Assembly (NCBI GenBank): GCA_030651305.1
Contig: JAUSCI010000074.1
Coordinates: 1-62,606, forward strand
Source: Sulfuritalea sp.
GTDB lineage: Bacteria; Pseudomonadota; Gammaproteobacteria; Burkholderiales; Rhodocyclaceae
Length of the DNA stretch: 62,606 nt
Direction of reading: 5' to 3'
The translations under genes were made by a program, and so were the position numbers. Positions 8,228-15,996 of the stretch are shown piece after piece. How positions within the stretch are numbered: the first letter of the stretch is position 1; each line of letters begins with the position of its first letter. Below the pieces are notes generated by a model, which was given only the letters and a program-made list of their open reading frames with translations, was not told the DNA's origin and made no database searches.

Positions 8228-9064
8228 ATGTTAGCCGAAGAAAAAGACGGGAGCAGCCGTCAGGGGATACAGTCGATCGAAGTCGGCGTACCGTTGCTGC
8301 GCGTGCTGGCCGATCACGGCGGGCCCATGATGCTGCGCGATCTCGCCGGAGTGGCCGGCATGCCGGCCGCCAAGGCGCACCGCTACCTGGTCAGCTTCAT
8401 GCGCACCGGACTGGTGACGCAGGACCCGCTGTCGGGCCGCTACGACCTCGGCCACTTTGCGCTGGATCTCGGGCTGGCCAGCCTCGCCCGGCTCGACGCC
8501 GTGCGCGTGGCGACGCCGGTGCTCGACGCACTCGGCGAGGAAATCGGGGAAACAGTCGCATTGGCGGTGTGGGGCAACATGGGCCCGACCATCGTGCGCT
8601 GGGTCGACTCGAAGCGGCCGGTCACCGTCAATCTGCGCACCGGCGCGGTAATGCCGCTGCTGCACTCGGCCATCGGCCTGTGCTTTGTCGCTTTTTTCGA
8701 TTCGCCGGTGCTGCAAAGGCAGATTGAAGAAGAACTGCTGATCAACGCCCGTGGCGGCGATACCCGGGCGCCGGTCACCCGCGCCCAACTCGACACCCTC
8801 GTCACCGAGGCTCGCGAACATGGCATGTCACGCGTCGTCGGCTCGCTGATTCCCGGCATCAACGCCTTCTCCGCGCCGGTTTTCAATCACGACGGCAAGA
8901 TGGCACTGGCGATTACCGGCCTGGGCCATGCCGGCCTCCTGCCGCCGAACTGGAACGGCCCGCTGCCGAAGGCGATTCTTGCCGCCGCCCGCGGCATCTC
9001 GCGCCAATTGGGCTGGCACGTCCCTGCCGCGCGCACGACGAAAACCCCGTCCGCCTCGCGATAA
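8228..9064 (+). CDS. IclR-family transcriptional regulator
   Basis: 278 residues. The N-terminal winged helix-turn-helix spans about residues 15-80 (IQSIEVGVPLLRVLADHG, then LRDLAGVAGMPAAKAHRYL), and the C-terminal IclR effector domain covers about 95-265 (DALGEEIGETVALAVWG, RVVGSLIPGINAFSAPVF). Such proteins bind small aromatic or aliphatic acids and often control nearby catabolic genes. It is divergent from the exonuclease/hydrolase pair, which would make the shared 57-bp spacer its likely site of action. The ATG at 8228 follows directly on a TATAAT box; no later start preserves the whole wing domain. The effector is unknown. Confidence 0.9.
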   Translation: MLAEEKDGSSRQGIQSIEVGVPLLRVLADHGGPMMLRDLAGVAGMPAAKAHRYLVSFMRTGLVTQDPLSGRYDLGHFALDLGLASLARLDAVRVATPVLDALGEEIGETVALAVWGNMGPTIVRWVDSKRPVTVNLRTGAVMPLLHSAIGLCFVAFFDSPVLQRQIEEELLINARGGDTRAPVTRAQLDTLVTEAREHGMSRVVGSLIPGINAFSAPVFNHDGKMALAITGLGHAGLLPPNWNGPLPKAILAAARGISRQLGWHVPAARTTKTPSASR

Positions 9065-9226
9065 GCTGACGCCCGTCCGCCAACCAGTTGCCGCGTCTAT
9101 TCATTCATTAAGAGAATTGCTCGCCGCTCGCCGCCCGCCCGGTAACCCCTGTGATAGCGTAGGTACCTTGCAAAATCGACGGGGAATCCGCAGTTCAAGG
9201 TTCCGCGGATCACTGGAGGCGGGACA

Positions 9227-9619
9227 ATGGAGTCGAACAAGATCAGCATCGTGGTGCTTTCGGACAAGCGCGAACAACTGCAAATGGCCGGAATGATCGC
9301 CTCGGTGGGTGCGGTAAGCGGCAACGAGGTGCTGGTATTTATCTCCATGAACGCCATGCGCTACTTCGTCAAGGGTGCCGACGAAAAGGCTCCCTGCGAG
9401 GGGCCGGTGGGCGAACTGATGGCGCAGAAAAATGTTCCCCCGTTCAAAATGCTTTTCGAGCAGGCGGTAACGCTCGGCGACGCGAAAATTCATCCCTGTT
9501 CCATGGCCATGGATGTGCTTGGCATAGAGCAGGGCGGACTCGAGGACTATATTGGCGAAGCGATGGGCCTGACCATGTTCCTCGACGAGTGCAAGGGCGG
9601 ACAGGTCTGGTCTTTTTAA
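9227..9619 (+). CDS. DsrE/DsrF-like sulfur-carrier family protein
   Basis: A 130-residue DsrE-like protein (ISIVVLSDKREQLQMAGMIASVGAVSGNEVLVFISMNA: nucleotide-fold-like strand-loop-helix). A cysteine is present at HPCSMAMDVLGIE near residue 88, the place where sulfur-relay DsrE proteins carry theirs. GGAGGCGGGACA precedes the ATG. It is the first gene of a tight four-gene operon with TusA-like, SQR-like and DUF1641 genes, so a cytoplasmic persulfide transfer role linked to sulfide or thiosulfate oxidation is inferred. A 6-bp inverted repeat (ATCCGC/GCGGAT, 9186-9210) lies in its leader. Confidence 0.82.
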   Translation: MESNKISIVVLSDKREQLQMAGMIASVGAVSGNEVLVFISMNAMRYFVKGADEKAPCEGPVGELMAQKNVPPFKMLFEQAVTLGDAKIHPCSMAMDVLGIEQGGLEDYIGEAMGLTMFLDECKGGQVWSF

Positions 9620-9638
9620 CAAACAAGGAAATACATTC

Positions 9639-9869
9639 ATGGCGGAAAAAAAGCTGGTCGATGCCCGTGGCAGTTTCTGCCCCGGCCCCCTGATGGAACT
9701 GATCGCGGCGATCAAGATGGTCGAGATCGGAGATGAATTGGAGGTCTTGTCCACCGACAAGGGCTCGGCGGCGGAAATCCCGCAGTGGCTAAAAAAAGTC
9801 GGCCACGAGCACCTCGGCAGCCACGAGGAAGCGGGTGTCTGGCACGTGAATGTGAAAAGGACCAAGTAG
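9639..9869 (+). CDS. TusA-family sulfurtransferase
   Basis: A 76-residue TusA/SirA-like protein. The hallmark CPGPLMEL follows the first strand (VDARGSFCPGPL, Cys near residue 14), where the cysteine carries the persulfide. Length and fold pattern fit single-domain TusA. It has an AAGGAA site and starts 19 bp after the DsrE-like gene. DsrE-TusA pairs act as sulfur relays in sulfur oxidisers; here the neighbouring flavoprotein is the probable partner. A role in tRNA thiolation is less likely given this operon. Confidence 0.87.
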   Translation: MAEKKLVDARGSFCPGPLMELIAAIKMVEIGDELEVLSTDKGSAAEIPQWLKKVGHEHLGSHEEAGVWHVNVKRTK

Positions 9870-9942
9870 CGGGAAACAGGCAAGGCAGCAAGGACGGTGC
9901 CGCGAGGCGCCGATCATCATCTAAAAAAACGAGGAGACAGAC

Positions 9943-11076
9943 ATGAAGATACTAGTCATCGGCGGCGGCATGGGCGGAACCATTCTGGCCAACAACGTGG
10001 CGCGCACGCTAAAGGATGATTTGAAATCCGGCAAGGTACAGTTGACCATGCTTTCGGCATCGGACAAGCACATGTACCAGCCCGGACTGCTTTACGTCGC
10101 CGTCGGGAAAATGACCCCCGACGAGATGTATAAAGACCAGGCCAGTTTGCTGGAACCGAGCATCCAGTTCCATGTCGATCCGGTCGAGACTTTCATGCTC
10201 GACGACAACCAGGTCAAGACCAAGAGCGGCAAGGTGCATAGCTATGACATCCTGGTCATCGCCACCGGCTCGCGCATGTTCCCGGACTCGATTCCAGGCC
10301 TCAAGGAGAACGCCGAGTTTTTCTATACCGAAGAGACGGCGGTGAAGTTATTCCATCGCGTACGCGAGTTCCAGGGCGGCAAGATAGTCATTGCCATGGG
10401 CGTGCCGCACAAGTGCCCGATGGCTCCGCTGGAAATAACCTTCATGCTCGATGATTTCTTCAGGGACCGGGGCATTCGCGACAAGGTGCAGATTCACTAC
10501 ACCTATCCGATCGGCCGCGTGCATACCCTGGAAAACGTCGCCAAGTGGGCGCAACCGGAGATGGACAAGCGGGGCATCACTTACGAAACGCTGTTCAACC
10601 TCAAGTCGGTCGACGGCGAAAAACGTGTGCTGCATAGCGAAGAAGGCGTCGACATCAGTTACGACATGCTGATTTCGATTCCGTCGCACAAGGGCATGGA
10701 AGTCATCGAGACCAACAAGCTGGGACAGAACGGCTGGATCCCCACGGACCGCTACAACCTCAACATGGAAGGCCGCAGCAACGTCTTCATCCTCGGCGAC
10801 ACCACCAACATTCCGATCAGCAAGGCGGGTTCCACGGCGCACTTCGAGGCCGAAACGGTGGGTGCCAACATCGTCGCCATGGTCAAGTTCGGCGCACCGG
10901 TGCGCAAGTACGACGGCAAGGTCTTCTGCTTCATCCAGACCGGCTCGGAATCGGCCACCTACGCCATGTTCAACTACATCAAGCCGCCCGATCCCAAGGC
11001 GCCGACCCGCGCCATCCACTGGTTCAAGCTTGCCTACAACAAGCTCTACTGGATCTCGGCCCGCGGTTTGCTGTAA
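9943..11076 (+). CDS. SQR-like FAD/NAD(P)-dependent oxidoreductase
   Basis: 377 residues of the sulfide:quinone oxidoreductase / flavocytochrome c sulfide dehydrogenase family. The N-terminal FAD-binding motif is VIGGGMGGTILANNVA (residues 5-20), the second dinucleotide region is YDILVIATGSR, and the late FAD-contacting segment is NVFILGDTTNIP. Of the three redox cysteines of classical SQR only C158 (VPHKCPMAP) and C329 (KVFCFIQTG) have plausible counterparts, so the chemistry may differ from sulfide:quinone reduction. The RBS is GAGGAGA. It lies between TusA-like and DUF1641 genes, a grouping that suggests electron transfer during oxidation of carrier-bound sulfane sulfur. Confidence 0.85.
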   Translation: MKILVIGGGMGGTILANNVARTLKDDLKSGKVQLTMLSASDKHMYQPGLLYVAVGKMTPDEMYKDQASLLEPSIQFHVDPVETFMLDDNQVKTKSGKVHSYDILVIATGSRMFPDSIPGLKENAEFFYTEETAVKLFHRVREFQGGKIVIAMGVPHKCPMAPLEITFMLDDFFRDRGIRDKVQIHYTYPIGRVHTLENVAKWAQPEMDKRGITYETLFNLKSVDGEKRVLHSEEGVDISYDMLISIPSHKGMEVIETNKLGQNGWIPTDRYNLNMEGRSNVFILGDTTNIPISKAGSTAHFEAETVGANIVAMVKFGAPVRKYDGKVFCFIQTGSESATYAMFNYIKPPDPKAPTRAIHWFKLAYNKLYWISARGLL

Positions 11077-11086
11077 GGAGACGGCC

Positions 11087-11701
11087 ATGAGTGAAAATAC
11101 TTGTGAAATCGGCAGCATCCCGGAGCTCGAACGCGTGATGCAGGCTGCCAGGGACTCGGTCACCGACGACATGGTGTCGCGGCTGGCGGAAAATGGCGCC
11201 CAGGCACTCGATCTGCTCGACCGCCTCAACCGCAGCGGCATCGACCGCGCCCTGCCGGTGCTGACGCGGCTGGTCGAGAACGGCGACCTGCAGCGCATCG
11301 TCGACATCGCCCGTGCCGTGGCGGCGGCCGAGGATGCGATGAACGACGACATGGTCGGGCGCGTGGCGCAGATGGGCGCCGAAGCGCTCAGCGTCATCGA
11401 CCGGCTTAACCGCAGCGGCGTCGAACGCCTGATCGACATCCTGGATCGCCTCAACAACTCCGGCTCGCTCGACATCCTGGCCGACAAGTTGCCGAGCATG
11501 ATCAAGCACATCGACATGGTCGATCAGCTCGCCGGCTGCCTCACTTCCGGCGCCGAGGATGCCAGGAAACTACCGCCACCCTCCGGCGGCATCATGGCCA
11601 TGGTCCGCCTCATGAGTGATCCCGAAAATCAGGCGGCTCTGCAGTTCGTCATGTCCATCGGCAAGCGCATGCGCGCCAGTTGCGGTACGGGCAAGGGCTA
11701 G
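11087..11701 (+). CDS. DUF1641 protein with internal duplication
   Basis: A 204-residue soluble, mostly helical protein. Two copies of one segment are visible: DDMVSRLAENGAQALDLLDR near residue 27 and DDMVGRVAQMGAEALSVIDR near residue 87, each followed by LNRSG. A third, shorter variant (ILDRLNNSGSLD) follows. DUF1641 proteins commonly occur beside SQR-like or formate dehydrogenase genes, and the function is not established. It starts 10 bp after the SQR-like gene with AAGGAGA, so it is certainly cotranscribed. A good intrinsic terminator follows. Confidence 0.82.
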   Translation: MSENTCEIGSIPELERVMQAARDSVTDDMVSRLAENGAQALDLLDRLNRSGIDRALPVLTRLVENGDLQRIVDIARAVAAAEDAMNDDMVGRVAQMGAEALSVIDRLNRSGVERLIDILDRLNNSGSLDILADKLPSMIKHIDMVDQLAGCLTSGAEDARKLPPPSGGIMAMVRLMSDPENQAALQFVMSIGKRMRASCGTGKG

Positions 11702-11743
11702 CACCAACCGTCTCCTCTTCCGTTTCCGCGAGGACGCGGATTC

Positions 11744-11770
11744 AATCCCGGCCTTGAGCCGGGATTATTT
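11744..11770 (+). terminator. Rho-independent terminator of the DsrE-TusA-SQR-DUF1641 operon
   Basis: Perfect 9-bp stem AATCCCGGC / GCCGGGATT with a 5-nt loop, followed by ATTTT. It lies 43 bp after the DUF1641 stop and runs into the stop codon of the convergent oxidase-like gene, so it may serve both strands. Confidence 0.8.
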
Positions 11771-13093
11771 TGTCCGGCGCGGCACCATGACCTTGAGGCA
11801 AACCAGCACGAACATGATGCCGCCGATGACGGCGATCAGGCCGCCGAGGCCCATCATGCCCATGCCGATTTTCTGCGGCAGCGTCGTCAGCGCCTGCTCG
11901 GCGCCGGCTACCTTGCGCTGCACGCCATAGCCGCCCGACCAAGCCAGCCCCAGTATGTGAATCAACTGCCCGCCGCCATACACATAGGCCTGCCAGTGCG
12001 CCATGCGCCCGCGTACCTCGCCGAAACCCAGTTGCGGCAGCAGCACGTAGGTCAGGCCCATGAAAGCCAGCGTCACGCCGACGGTAGAGCCGTGATAGTG
12101 CGCCGGGATCACCACGTTGACACCCTGGATCATGTAGGCCAGCACGCCACCCACGGCGAACAGCGAAAACGAGGCGATGAATGCCGATTTGGCCGGATCG
12201 GCAGGCGCCTTGCGCGTCGCCCACAGACTCAGGAAACCGACCAGAATCAGCGGCGCCATGTAGGGATGTCCCCATACCATGAGCTTGGCAAAAAGCTCCA
12301 TGTGCGGCAGCGAACCGGCCGGCACCGTGAAGTAGATCGCCGGCACCACCAGCAGCGGCAGCGCGGCAATCCAGAACATGGCCGACAGGGCGCGCGGCGA
12401 TGCTGCGGCAGGGCGACCGAGATGCGCGGCTATCCACAGCCAGGCCACCACCATCAGCAGGGCATGCTGGAACTGCAGGGTATGCCCGCCACCCCAGAAC
12501 AGCACTTCGAAATAGATCTTTTCCTCGATCTTCGGCACCATCGCCCAGGACCAGACGAAGGCCGCCAACGCCAAAAACGCCGCCACCGCGCCAAGAAAAG
12601 CACCGAGTTGCAGCGGGGCGCCAAACAACGGTCGCGGCCAGGTGGTGATCAGCGCGCGCAGCACGGCGAGACTGAAACCCGCGCCGCAAATCCACAGCGA
12701 GACATAGAACACCTGCTGCTGCAACACCGGAATGTAGTTGTTGAGCACCGGATCGGCGCCCGGCAGAAACGGCGAAACCGTCATGACCGCAGTGCCGACC
12801 GCCGCCAGCACGAAGCCACCCCAGCCCAGCCAGGCGAAGCCGTCACGCCCCAGCGCACTCCAGATCACCGCGGCAAACGCCATGAACCAGACCGCCACCG
12901 ACAGGTCGACATGAACCACCAGGGCGGCGCGGAACATGTCCTTCAGCGGGAAGATGTCCTGGATGCCCGGCGTGCGCGACAGCACCAGCAAAATCGCCAG
13001 CAGCCCGGAACCGATCAGCGCCATCAGCCCCAGCCACAACCATGCCCTGGCAAGGGCTTTAGGCGCCCCCCCGGAAACTGCTACGCTATGCAT
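11765..13093 (-). CDS. divergent haem-copper oxidase subunit I-like membrane protein
   Basis: 442 residues with about twelve hydrophobic helices. Histidines fit parts of the oxidase pattern: helix II VVHVDLSVAVWF, a WGGGHTLQFQH motif (resembling NorB/cbb3 helix VI), and AHYHGSTVGV in helix X (compare HxH haem ligands). The His-His pair that completes the CuB site in helix VII is not obvious; only LPHMELF and WGHPY are seen there. The start at 13093 was chosen because the translation upstream is a shadow of the SCO gene. No subunit II or III gene accompanies it. The divergent SCO gene suggests copper delivery. Membrane oxidase-like role likely; activity uncertain. Confidence 0.78.
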   Translation of the reverse strand: MHSVAVSGGAPKALARAWLWLGLMALIGSGLLAILLVLSRTPGIQDIFPLKDMFRAALVVHVDLSVAVWFMAFAAVIWSALGRDGFAWLGWGGFVLAAVGTAVMTVSPFLPGADPVLNNYIPVLQQQVFYVSLWICGAGFSLAVLRALITTWPRPLFGAPLQLGAFLGAVAAFLALAAFVWSWAMVPKIEEKIYFEVLFWGGGHTLQFQHALLMVVAWLWIAAHLGRPAAASPRALSAMFWIAALPLLVVPAIYFTVPAGSLPHMELFAKLMVWGHPYMAPLILVGFLSLWATRKAPADPAKSAFIASFSLFAVGGVLAYMIQGVNVVIPAHYHGSTVGVTLAFMGLTYVLLPQLGFGEVRGRMAHWQAYVYGGGQLIHILGLAWSGGYGVQRKVAGAEQALTTLPQKIGMGMMGLGGLIAVIGGIMFVLVCLKVMVPRRTK

Positions 13094-13195
13094 ATTCACT
13101 ATTGTTCCCGCCAAAAGTATGGAAGTATACGGCAAGGCCAGATGGTAAACGAGGTACACTGATTGCCGCTCTGACCCTTCCCCTTTCCGGTTCCC

Positions 13196-13777
13196 ATGAA
13201 GCTGCTGTCGGCCCTGTTGCTGTGCGTTGCCCTGCTGCTGGCAGGATGTTCCGAGCCGCCGCTGTTCGTCTCCACCGATCTCTCGAAAGTCGAGTGGGGC
13301 AAGGATTTCAGCCTTACCGACCACCACGGCCAGGCGCGCCGCCTCGCTGATTTCCACGGCAAGGCCGTGGTGATGTTCTTCGGCTATACCCAGTGCCCCG
13401 ATGTCTGCCCCACCACGTTGGCAACCATGCGCGAGGCCATGACGCTGATGGGCGACGACGCCAAACGGGTGCAGATGCTGTTCGTCACGGTGGACCCGGC
13501 GCGCGACACGCCGGAGTTGCTGGCCCAGTATGTGCCGGCGTTTCACCCGAGCTTTCTCGGCTTGTACGCCGATGAAAAAGGCACCGCGGCGCTGGCGAAG
13601 GACTTCAAGGTGTTCTATGCCAAACAGGCCGGATCGACCCCCGGCAGCTACAGCATCGACCACTCCACCGGCAGCTACGTCTTCGACGCGCGGGGAAAGC
13701 TCAGATTGCTGCTGCGTCATGGCGAAACGCCCGCCAACGTCGCCGCCGATCTCAAACTGCTGCTGGCCGGTAAATAA
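13196..13777 (+). CDS. SCO1/SenC-family copper chaperone lipoprotein
   Basis: 193 residues with a lipoprotein signal ending LLLAGC at C18, so it should be anchored facing the periplasm. It has the thioredoxin-like SCO fold with the copper-binding CxxxC at C67/C71 (TQCPDVCPTT) and H156 (SIDHSTGSY). SCO proteins deliver copper or maintain thiols for assembly of the CuA centre of cytochrome oxidase. Here the gene is divergent from a subunit I-like gene without a visible CuA subunit, which makes the client unclear. The YdbL-like gene follows 17 bp downstream. Confidence 0.92.
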   Translation: MKLLSALLLCVALLLAGCSEPPLFVSTDLSKVEWGKDFSLTDHHGQARRLADFHGKAVVMFFGYTQCPDVCPTTLATMREAMTLMGDDAKRVQMLFVTVDPARDTPELLAQYVPAFHPSFLGLYADEKGTAALAKDFKVFYAKQAGSTPGSYSIDHSTGSYVFDARGKLRLLLRHGETPANVAADLKLLLAGK

Positions 13778-13794
13778 ATTCAGGGTACCCACCG

Positions 13795-14220
13795 ATGAAA
13801 CGACTCGTCCTCCTGCTCGCCTGCCTCGCACTCCCGGTCTCCGCCGCGGAGCCCGCCAAGGCAGCCATCAATCTGGACATCGGCACGCCGCCGGTGATTG
13901 TCGTCAAGCATGCCCTGGCGCAGCGCACTTCGCGCCTGATACGTTTTTACGAACCCGGCGAAATAGGCCTGGGCGCTGATGGATTCATCTATCTGCGCGA
14001 GGGCGTCAAACTCTCTTTGGCCAAGCGCCAGATTGCGGAAAAGCTGATCGACACAGAGAACGAGGAGCGCAAAGCGCTGATCCAGGCCCTGGCCGACAGC
14101 AACGGCCGGCGCGACGCCGAGCCGGAAGTCTGGGTTCTGATGCGCCAACGCTGGCACCAGCAGTGGAAGTCCGGCTGGTGGCTGCGCGACGCTGACGGCA
14201 AGTGGAGCAGGAAGCCCTGA
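13795..14220 (+). CDS. secreted YdbL/DUF1318-like protein
   Basis: 141 residues with a clear Sec signal peptide (KRLVLLLACLALPVSA, cleavage near residue 18). The mature part has the DUF1318-type pattern: GADGFIYLREG followed by a long charged helical stretch (VKLSLAKRQIAEKLIDTENEE) and ALADSNGRRDAEPEVW. In enterobacteria YdbL is a periplasmic protein of unknown role. It starts 17 bp after the SCO gene and is probably cotranscribed. No catalytic motif is visible. Confidence 0.65.
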   Translation: MKRLVLLLACLALPVSAAEPAKAAINLDIGTPPVIVVKHALAQRTSRLIRFYEPGEIGLGADGFIYLREGVKLSLAKRQIAEKLIDTENEERKALIQALADSNGRRDAEPEVWVLMRQRWHQQWKSGWWLRDADGKWSRKP

Positions 14221-14648
14221 TTTGGAGCGCAGGGTAAGCCGTTCGCGTGCCGCCTGGCTTATGCACAAAGAGTACTGATCGGCGGCAATGTCCCATAGCA
14301 GACCGACACGGGTAGAAATTGCTTGCGGACAAGCATACCTATATTGATTTCCTCGGTAAACATATGGTCCTCCCCATTTTCACGGGATACGATATGTTCT
14401 TGTTCTTGACGACCCCGCTGACCAATATCTCCCCAACGAGCGAAGCGCCAAACCCTTGAAAGCCGGACAATCCCAGGTTCATGGTAGGGGATTGTCAATC
14501 GATTGCGACATCGATTGCCGACATCTATTCTCTGCCCAGCTTCACTTCCCATTATGTCGGTCCCTTCGGTGCCGGCCCTGCTCTTGTCTTCCAATCGAAG
14601 ACAACTTCCTGTATATATGCCTTCCGTAGAGATATGAATTGGGAAACC
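14221..14648. other. 428-bp low-GC intergenic region
   Basis: This stretch between the YdbL-like gene and the DUF4143 ATPase is noticeably richer in A and T than its neighbours. It holds a tandem near-duplication (ATCGATTGCGAC then ATCGATTGCCGAC, 14498-14522) and, on the minus strand, one short frame with a strong Shine-Dalgarno (listed separately). I see no tRNA, terminator or longer gene. The composition change and the ATPase next to it suggest an insertion of foreign DNA. Confidence 0.5.
14259..14363 (-). CDS. possible 34-residue small protein
   Basis: ATG at 14363 preceded by a strong GGAGGACC site. The frame runs MFTEEINIGMLVRKQFLPVS and on to a stop near 14259. No family is recognised. 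The good ribosome binding site is the only argument for expression; it could equally be the 5' remnant of a lost gene. Confidence 0.25.
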   Translation of the reverse strand: MFTEEINIGMLVRKQFLPVSVCYGTLPPISTLCA

Positions 14649-15953
14649 ATGAACAGCATCCTCGAGCAAATCATCGGCGACTTTCAGGACCGTCCGCTGC
14701 CGCAGCCCACGCGACGCGAAGTCGCGCTTCCCATGCTTCCCGGCAAGGCCGATACCCTGATCGGCATGCGTCGCACGGGCAAGAGCTGGCGAATTTTCCA
14801 GGCCATGAACGAACTGCTGGCGACTGGCGCCGCCAAGGAAAGCCTGCTTTACATCAACTTCGACGACGAGCGGCTCTACCCGCTGACCATTGCCGACTTG
14901 CACCGCATCCCGGAAACATTCTTTCGGCTCTGCCCGGAAAACAAGCAGCGCCGCTGCCACTTCTTTTTCGATGAAATCCAGAATGTTGCCGGCTGGGAGC
15001 GCTTCGTCCGCCGCCTGCTCGATACCGAAAACGCCCAGATCACTCTGACCGGTTCATCGGCACGACTGTTGAGTCGCGAGATCGCCACCACTCTGCGCGG
15101 TCGTTCGCTGGCCACCGAAATATTTCCTTTCAGCTTCCGCGAAGCCCTGCGCCATCAGGGCGAGGATGACGCGTTTCCCAAGCGCCCCGGCAGCGCCCAC
15201 CGCGCCCTGCTGGGCAACCGTCTGCGCAGCTACCTGGAAACGGGCGGCTTTCCCGAAGTCCAGGGCCTGGAGACGCCCTATCGGCTGCGCATTCTCCAGG
15301 AATACGTCGATGTGGTGATTCTGCGCGACGTGGTGGAGCGTCACGGCATAGGCAACCTGGCGCCCCTGCGCTATCTGATTCGTCATTTATTGGGCGCGCC
15401 GGCCGGCGCCTTCAGCGTCAATCGCTTTCATAACGATCTCAAATCCCAAGGCATTGCTTGTGGCAAGAACAGCCTGCACGACTATCTGGCCCATCTGGAA
15501 GATGCCTATCTGGTGCAAAGCATTCACGTCGATTCGCGCTCGGTGCGCCAGCGACAAGTCAATCCGCGCAAGGTCTATCCAATCGACACTGGCCTGGCCC
15601 AGGCCTTTCGCCACGGATCGGGCATGGATCGCGGGCGCTTGCTGGAAACCCTGGTATTTCTCGACCTGCGGCGGCGGGGGTTGGATATCGCCTACTTCCG
15701 CTCTGAACAAGGCTACGAAGTGGATTTTCTCGCACGAACCGGCGACGGCGAGGTTCTGGCCGTCCAGGTGGCTGAAACCGTCGCCGATCCGAATACGCGG
15801 CAGCGCGAATTGCGCGCCATCGAAGCGGCGATGGCGGAGCGCAAGATTTCGGCGGCGGTCATGGTTACACTGGACGAGGAGGAGACCATCGAAACCACGC
15901 GCGGCCCGGTCGCCGTGGTGCCCGCCTGGCGCTGGCTGTTGCGGGAGGAATGA
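14649..15953 (+). CDS. AAA ATPase with DUF4143 domain
   Basis: 434 residues. The N-terminal ATPase has Walker A LIGMRRTGKSW near residue 37, Walker B HFFFDEIQNV near residue 105, and the sensor-like ITLTGSSARLL. The C-terminal DUF4143 domain ends with the nuclease-like FRSEQGYEVDFLA, which resembles a PD-(D/E)XK core. Such stand-alone ATPases are widespread accessory genes of unknown biological role. I chose the ATG at 14649 (GGGAAA 4 nt upstream); ATG at 14634, five codons earlier, is equally in frame. It is isolated, follows a low-GC region and looks acquired. Confidence 0.82.
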   Translation: MNSILEQIIGDFQDRPLPQPTRREVALPMLPGKADTLIGMRRTGKSWRIFQAMNELLATGAAKESLLYINFDDERLYPLTIADLHRIPETFFRLCPENKQRRCHFFFDEIQNVAGWERFVRRLLDTENAQITLTGSSARLLSREIATTLRGRSLATEIFPFSFREALRHQGEDDAFPKRPGSAHRALLGNRLRSYLETGGFPEVQGLETPYRLRILQEYVDVVILRDVVERHGIGNLAPLRYLIRHLLGAPAGAFSVNRFHNDLKSQGIACGKNSLHDYLAHLEDAYLVQSIHVDSRSVRQRQVNPRKVYPIDTGLAQAFRHGSGMDRGRLLETLVFLDLRRRGLDIAYFRSEQGYEVDFLARTGDGEVLAVQVAETVADPNTRQRELRAIEAAMAERKISAAVMVTLDEEETIETTRGPVAVVPAWRWLLREE

Positions 15954-15996
15954 ACAAAAGCCGCCCCGGCTTGCAACAATGCGGAGTTTTGGCGGT

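Noticed and set aside
13094-13831. N-terminal extension of the oxidase-like protein
   Set aside because: The translation upstream of 13093 is the complement of the SCO gene and lacks hydrophobic segments.
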